Of a DNA stretch of 58,251 nt, positions 53,902 to 58,251 are shown one piece after another. Made by a program: the position numbers and the translations under genes. This DNA is from an uncultured Christensenella sp. (GTDB lineage Bacteria; Bacillota; Clostridia; Christensenellales; UBA3700), in assembly GCA_910583995.1 (NCBI GenBank), contig CAJTYW010000010.1, positions 1 through 58,251 on the forward strand. Reading direction: 5' to 3'. Within the stretch, counting starts at the first letter, position 1. Each line of letters opens with the position of its first letter. The notes under the pieces were generated by a model that worked only from the letters and a program-made list of their open reading frames with translations, searched no databases and was not told the origin of the DNA.

Positions 53902-53913
53902 AAATTGTTTTAA

Positions 53914-55461
53914 TTATTTGTATTGAACAGCTTCACCATCAGTTAACAAAATCATTTTGATAGCCTTCATATCATAAGAGTGCGCCTCTACAAATAGCTT
54001 GCGGTCAAGTACGCCTCTACCGTGAACTTCTAAGAACAAGTTTTCAACTTTTGGAAGAACACCTTTTTCTTGTAACGCTGCTATTGTAACAGTTTCACCA
54101 TCTTCAAACCAATGAGTCAAATCGTCTGTATACATTCTATATTTAATAACTGGATAAAATTTATTGATAGTGTATGTATCGCTCTTAACAATTGCAAGCA
54201 TATCATAAGCTAATTCGTTAGTAATTACATTGCAATCGCTAGCTGACATTTCCGGTTTGATAAGGTCTGCAATATATTGTTTCTTTTCGCTTATAGAAAC
54301 AGGAGCAAACTCTTGAGCAAAATCAACTGGTTCGTAATTTTCTACTTTTTGATATCCGATTGATGACATAATTTCATTAATCAATTCAATACCATATTTC
54401 AAACCACGCTTTGATTTAACATTGTGCAATGTAGGAGTTTGGTCATAAATTTCACTGCTTGAAACGTCTTCTGTGTAGTATTTTGTATCGATTGTATCAT
54501 TTGCCAAAGCTAAATACAACTTAACAACATCGTTTTTAACTGTAATCTTAGCTACTGTAAATCTTGCAATACTGAAAGTATCAAACTTTTTAGACATACG
54601 AGATTTTACATTTTCATAAGATAGCAACTCATTTTTCAAAGCACTATAATATTGTCTTACACTCTCACTACCACGCTCAAATCTCTTTTCAAGTGGTACT
54701 GTTTTATATCTTTCTTTAAGAAGTTCTGCATCTTCTTCAGTTGAAGAATCAATTAGTACAGCCATAAATGGTGCAGTCTCTTGAACTTCTTCAACACGCT
54801 CTGGCTCAACATAAACTTCTTCTTCTACAATTTCTTCGATTGGTTCTTCGACAATCTCTTCAACTACTTCTTCTTGTACTTCTTCAATTGTCTCTGCAAC
54901 TTCAGCTACAGGCTCTTCAACAACTTCTTCTGCTGTTTCAACAAGAATTGGTTCAAGAATAACAACTGGCAATGGCTCAAGTTCAACCACAAGTTCTTCC
55001 ACAACAGGAATTTCTTCTTGTACTTGTTCAACAAGAATTGGCTCAAGAACAACAACTGGTAGTGGCTCAAGCTCAACCACAAGCTCTTCTTCAATAACAG
55101 GTTCTTCTTCAACTTCAGGTATAGCAACAGGCAATACTTCGTCGATTGCTTCTGCAACTTCTTCAATTTCTTTAGCAACTTCTTCTTCAACAATAGGTTC
55201 CGGAATTGGAGTCTCTTCTGCAACTGCCTCAACTATTTCAGGAGCTGTTTCTTCATTTTCAAAGAATTCATTGCGTTTAAACTTAGCACGCTCGGAAATA
55301 GCGTCCACTTTATTTTTTGATTGGAAAATAAAAATGTCATCATATAGATTTGGTGTAAATCTACTCATCTCATCACTAGATGTCAAATAGCCAAGAATAT
55401 TGCATTTGGCGTCCATTTTCTTTTTTGCTCTAGCATTGTTTTCCGCTGTAGTTTTTCGCAT
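53914..55461 (-). CDS. Acidic repeat protein with uL15-like C-terminal domain
   Basis: The 515-residue protein has a basic start, a Glu/Val/Pro-rich acidic middle (about residues 65-230), a folded domain (about 265-370, with FTVAKITVKNDVVKLYLALA and TLHNVKSKRGLKYGIELI), and an end (about 455-513) resembling the ribosomal L15/L18e C-terminal domain (VEVHGRGVLDRKLFVEAHS-like pattern: GxLxxKLxVxAxxF). In the acidic part a 20-residue segment ELVVELEPLPVV[V/I]LEPILVE is repeated with 30-residue spacing (126-145 and 156-175). It is not ribosomal L15 itself. Its role is unknown and could involve RNA or ribosome binding. Confidence 0.65.
   Translation of the reverse strand: MRKTTAENNARAKKKMDAKCNILGYLTSSDEMSRFTPNLYDDIFIFQSKNKVDAISERAKFKRNEFFENEETAPEIVEAVAEETPIPEPIVEEEVAKEIEEVAEAIDEVLPVAIPEVEEEPVIEEELVVELEPLPVVVLEPILVEQVQEEIPVVEELVVELEPLPVVILEPILVETAEEVVEEPVAEVAETIEEVQEEVVEEIVEEPIEEIVEEEVYVEPERVEEVQETAPFMAVLIDSSTEEDAELLKERYKTVPLEKRFERGSESVRQYYSALKNELLSYENVKSRMSKKFDTFSIARFTVAKITVKNDVVKLYLALANDTIDTKYYTEDVSSSEIYDQTPTLHNVKSKRGLKYGIELINEIMSSIGYQKVENYEPVDFAQEFAPVSISEKKQYIADLIKPEMSASDCNVITNELAYDMLAIVKSDTYTINKFYPVIKYRMYTDDLTHWFEDGETVTIAALQEKGVLPKVENLFLEVHGRGVLDRKLFVEAHSYDMKAIKMILLTDGEAVQYK
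54937..55086 (-). repeat. Two 60-base near-identical repeats in the acidic coding region
   Basis: The segments 55027-55086 and 54937-54996 differ at only a few bases and are 90 bases apart. They encode the repeated ELVVELEPLP block. Such in-frame repeats can expand or shrink by slippage or recombination. Confidence 0.8.
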
Positions 55462-55537
55462 ACTAACCCCTTAACTAAATTTTATTAATATGATTATATC
55501 ATACTTATATAAAAAAGACAAGTTTTTAAACACATTT

Positions 55538-56341
55538 TTATATATTTTTTATTTGGTAAAATTTAACGGCATTTTTATAAAGAATTTTTTCCCTTTGAGT
55601 ATCGGATAAGTTTAATTTATCAAACCTTTGCATTTCTTCGCTATGTTCCCACATAGGAAAATCTACACCAAACATAAACTTATTCTCTCCAAACTTTTCA
55701 ATCATACTTTTTGCTTTTTCAGGCGATAATTTAAAAAGTGCAGACGATGTGTCAAAATACACATTATCTAAGCCCAAGTAGCAATCAATTTCATTCCACC
55801 TTGAGTAACCGCCAAAATGTGCCCCTATACACTTTAAATCAGGGAAATCTTTTGCAACCCTGCTAAGCCTTAAAGGAGAAGAAAAATCATATCTTTCGTC
55901 ACCTGTATGAAATAATATCGGAAGCTTGCCTGCACACCTTTCATATATGCGATACGCCTTTGGGTCATCTATATTAAACCGCTGAAAATCGGGGTGTAAT
56001 TTAACGCCAATCATATTGTGACTTATTATAAAATCAATAGCATTATCCATTTCTTCGTCTGTTAAATCGGGGTGCAAAGCACCTAATCCAAACACATTTT
56101 CTTTATCACTTATGCTATTAAAAATAAACTCGTTGATTGAGTGAACTTGTGCACTCGTAGTTGCAGAACTGCACACAATATAATGTGTAACACCTGCTCT
56201 TTTTCCGTGTTCTAACAAATAATTCATTTCACCGCTGCCGTCCATTTCTATACCATAAAAATTACCTATGCTTTTTACCGCTTTAGTAGCGATTTTTGAA
56301 GGAAAAATATGTGCGTGAGTGTCTATTATAATTTTATCCAT
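55538..56341 (-). CDS. Amidohydrolase 2 family protein
   Basis: The 267-residue protein has the metal-binding start IIDTHAHIFP (HxH), the lysine/His-containing GVKLHPDFQRF, LPILFHTGDERYDF, GAHFGGYSRWN, and FGVDFPMWE (Asp) at the end. This fits the amidohydrolase_2 (ACMSD-like) TIM barrel with one Zn. It would decarboxylate or hydrolyse a small substrate that is not evident. AGGAG precedes the ATG at some distance. It is a single gene next to the divergent ABC-F gene. Confidence 0.83.
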   Translation of the reverse strand: MDKIIIDTHAHIFPSKIATKAVKSIGNFYGIEMDGSGEMNYLLEHGKRAGVTHYIVCSSATTSAQVHSINEFIFNSISDKENVFGLGALHPDLTDEEMDNAIDFIISHNMIGVKLHPDFQRFNIDDPKAYRIYERCAGKLPILFHTGDERYDFSSPLRLSRVAKDFPDLKCIGAHFGGYSRWNEIDCYLGLDNVYFDTSSALFKLSPEKAKSMIEKFGENKFMFGVDFPMWEHSEEMQRFDKLNLSDTQREKILYKNAVKFYQIKNI

Positions 56342-56418
56342 AGCTATTATTTTTCTCCTTTTTTTAGAATTTTACTCCTTTTATATCCATTTGTCAAATG
56401 TAATGCGGTATTTTTTGT

Positions 56419-56447
56419 TTGACTTTAATAATGATATATTATATAAT
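56419..56447 (+). promoter_or_regulatory. Promoter of the ABC-F gene
   Basis: TTGACT (56419-56424) and TATAAT (56442-56447) are exactly 17 bases apart. The resulting leader is about 130 bases long, very AT-rich, without a clear attenuator. A second TTGACT at about 56521 has a poorer -10. Confidence 0.7.
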
Positions 56448-56580
56448 AATCCCAAAGATTTTAAAAAATTTATTAAAAAATTTTTATAAACTATATTATA
56501 TAATTATATTTTAGAAGAATTTTGACTATATTTAAAATTATATAACATATACAAATCAAATAAATTTAAAGGAAAACAAA

Positions 56581-58128
56581 ATGAGTATACTTCAAATTAA
56601 CGGGCTTACACATATCTTTGACAGCAAAACTTTGTTTAAAGATGCCGAACTTTCTATAAATAATGGCGAACACTGCGGCATTGTCGGATTAAATGGTGCG
56701 GGCAAAACTACATTTATGAATATAATTGCTGGAAGAGTTGTGCAAGACGAAGGAGAAATTAAATGGCTTAACGGAATACGATGGGGTTACCTTGACCAAC
56801 ACGCTAATATTGACAGAAGTCTTAGCGTTATGGAATACTTAAAAACTGCCTTTACACATTTATTTGAGCTTAATGAGAAATTGGAAGCCTTATATGCTCA
56901 AATGGGCGAAACTACCAATATGGACGAGCTTGACAAAATGATAGCAAAATCTGCCGCTATGCAAGAAAGACTTGACAAAAGCGGATTTTATGATATTGAA
57001 AGTAGCATTAAAAAAGTCGCTAACGGACTTGGCGTAGGCAATTTTGGTTATGATACAATCATATCAAAGCTTAGTGGTGGACAAAGGGCTAAACTTATGC
57101 TTTCAAAACTACTTTTATCTGACCTAGATGTTATGCTCCTTGACGAGCCTACAAACTTTTTGGATATTGAGCATATTGAATGGCTAACTAAATTTTTGAC
57201 TACATTTAAAGGTTCTTTCCTACTTGTCAGTCACGATACTGAATTTTTGAATAATACCTGTAATTTGATTATAAATATAGAAAATCAAACTATTAAAAGA
57301 TATAGCGGTAATTACAATCAATTTATGGCTCAATATGAGCAAAATGCTAAACAATATGCAGAAGCCTTTGAAAGACAGCAACGTGAAATCAAAAAAATGC
57401 AAGACTATATTGACCGAAATAAAGCGCGTGCTGCAACTGCGGGTATGGCAAACAGCCGTAAAAAGATGCTTGACAGAATAGAAGTTATGAGCAAACCAGT
57501 TACAAGTATACCTGCACATTTTGACTTCCCTTACACATTAGTTTGCACTAAAGACTTGCTTGTAATAAAAGATTTAGAAGTGGGATATGAAGGAAAAGCA
57601 ATCTTGCCACCTATAAATCTGCATATGTCATCTGAAAGCAAAGTTTGGATTCGTGGTACTAACGGACTTGGTAAATCTACTTTAATTAAAACGCTTATGA
57701 ATCAACTACGAAAAATAGGCGGAAAATTTACATTTAATGTCAATACCAAAATTAATTATATTGAACAAGATTTGGAATTTAGAAACAACACAATTACACC
57801 TATTCAATATATGAATGAACAACACCCTAGATTGAGCCAAAAGGATATAAGAAACGAACTTGCAAAAGTAGGTATTAAAAATGATTTGGCTACAAAATCA
57901 ATCTGCAATATGAGCGGTGGCGAGCAAGTTAAAGTTAAGCTATGCTCTTTAATGCAAAAGCCTAGCAATCTGCTTATTATGGACGAGCCAACAAACCATT
58001 TAGATGTTACAGCAAAGGAAGCTTTGCAAGAAGCCTTAATCAAATACGAAGGTGCGATATTGTTAGTAAGTCACGAACCGACTTTTGCAGGTGGGATTTG
58101 CAATGATGTGTTTGATATAGAATTTTAA
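56581..58128 (+). CDS. ABC-F family ATP-binding protein
   Basis: The 515-residue protein has two ABC cassettes and no membrane segment. Cassette 1 has GLNGAGKTTF, LSGGQRAKL and LLDEPTNFLD; cassette 2 has GTNGLGKSTL, MSGGEQVKV and IMDEPTNHLD. Between them lies the ABC-F linker, a basic helical region about residues 235-310 (KKMQDYIDRNKARAATAGMANS). ABC-F proteins act on the ribosome as translation factors or antibiotic-resistance proteins. The short AT-rich leader does not show which. AAGGAAAA precedes the ATG. Confidence 0.92.
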   Translation: MSILQINGLTHIFDSKTLFKDAELSINNGEHCGIVGLNGAGKTTFMNIIAGRVVQDEGEIKWLNGIRWGYLDQHANIDRSLSVMEYLKTAFTHLFELNEKLEALYAQMGETTNMDELDKMIAKSAAMQERLDKSGFYDIESSIKKVANGLGVGNFGYDTIISKLSGGQRAKLMLSKLLLSDLDVMLLDEPTNFLDIEHIEWLTKFLTTFKGSFLLVSHDTEFLNNTCNLIINIENQTIKRYSGNYNQFMAQYEQNAKQYAEAFERQQREIKKMQDYIDRNKARAATAGMANSRKKMLDRIEVMSKPVTSIPAHFDFPYTLVCTKDLLVIKDLEVGYEGKAILPPINLHMSSESKVWIRGTNGLGKSTLIKTLMNQLRKIGGKFTFNVNTKINYIEQDLEFRNNTITPIQYMNEQHPRLSQKDIRNELAKVGIKNDLATKSICNMSGGEQVKVKLCSLMQKPSNLLIMDEPTNHLDVTAKEALQEALIKYEGAILLVSHEPTFAGGICNDVFDIEF

Positions 58129-58206
58129 TTCAAGGCTAAAATATACCGATTTTTGATTAATTTCAACAATTTATTTAAGAATTTCAAATATCATATTAAT
58201 AAATAT

Positions 58207-58231
58207 CCCCACGTTAAACGTGGGGTTTTTC
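58207..58231 (+). terminator. Terminator after the ABC-F gene
   Basis: CCCCACGT, TAA loop and ACGTGGGG form an 8-bp GC-rich stem followed by TTTTT. The stretch before it holds a copy of the CCGATTTTTGATTA motif (58146-58159). Confidence 0.88.
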
Positions 58232-58251
58232 ACATACGGGTATAACCCTTG

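Larger units (their letters stand above)
53205..53913. other. AT-rich gene-free stretch upstream of dnaX
   Basis: This ~700-base region has no supported gene. It is very AT-rich with several A/T runs. It holds a bidirectional hairpin at 53633-53672 (AATAATGAC and GTCATTATT with flanking A/T runs) and a perfect hairpin at 53872-53901. Nothing resembling an SRP RNA, tRNA or a DnaA-box cluster was found. The dnaX promoter must lie at its left end. Confidence 0.6.

Noticed and set aside
53205..53913. Possible replication origin near dnaX-recR
   Set aside because: The region is AT-rich, but no cluster of DnaA boxes (TTATCCACA type) was found and dnaA and dnaN are not in the window.
54768..55232. 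Long leucine-rich frames on both strands inside the acidic repeat gene
   Set aside because: They are alternative-frame readings of the repetitive Glu/Val/Pro codons and have no start signals of their own.

Overview
The window comes from a low-GC bacterium that uses the standard bacterial code, since TGA serves as a stop (for example in clpP). Gene families and order point to an uncultured gut-type Clostridia or related Firmicute. The markers are a fused IspH-S1 protein, the tig-clpP-clpX order, tsaE-tsaB-rimI joined to murF/ddl, an RqcH protein, an FMN riboswitch before an ECF riboflavin transporter, many lipoproteins with Gram-positive style signals, and AGGAGG-type ribosome binding sites. 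No taxonomic marker such as 16S rRNA is present, so the placement is an inference. Most genes lie on the minus strand.

Bases 1-25,700 are mainly core functions. They comprise an MBL hydrolase and a B12-binding radical SAM enzyme, then a free-standing plus-strand locus for a 26-residue peptide. After these come ispH-S1, plsC, cmk and a BaiN-type flavoprotein, then clpX-clpP-tig, divergent rqcH, and a minus-strand run tsaE-tsaB-rimI-hydrolase-murF-ddl-icd. The riboswitch-controlled ribU follows, then secreted or sugar-active proteins (GH18-like lipoprotein, DUF4091-like protein, membrane esterase).

Bases 25,700-34,330 are the accessory part. A five-gene minus-strand operon carries a winged-helix regulator, two unrecognised proteins, a PD-(D/E)xK HsdR-N-like protein and a final frame without a normal start. 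It ends in a terminator. Upstream of it are a promoter-hairpin-terminator unit that looks like a small RNA gene, tRNA-Ser, a strong promoter followed by a broken tRNA-Thr-like sequence, and an intact tRNA-Thr. Small hypothetical genes, a hypoxanthine-DNA glycosylase and an XRE regulator with a 79-residue partner complete the region.

Bases 34,400-50,600 are metabolic: a FucO-like alcohol dehydrogenase, a glycan or sugar cluster (GH16 lipoprotein, phosphodiesterase-like lipoprotein, Gfo/Idh/MocA dehydrogenase, GPH-type transporter with a long charged tail), a phosphoesterase lipoprotein, an old-yellow-enzyme type Fe-S flavoprotein, catalase and a formate/nitrite-type channel. Bases 50,700-58,251 return to core genes (recR, ybaB, dnaX). 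They also include an AT-rich gene-free stretch, an acidic repeat protein ending in a uL15-like domain, an amidohydrolase and an ABC-F ATPase.

The best candidates for something undescribed are the peptide locus at 2578-2842, the accessory operon with its upstream small-RNA-like unit (26.9-31.0 kb), the interrupted tRNA-Thr-like locus, and a short intergenic motif (core CCGATTTTYG) that recurs across the window. All function calls come from reading motifs by eye; no database search was run.
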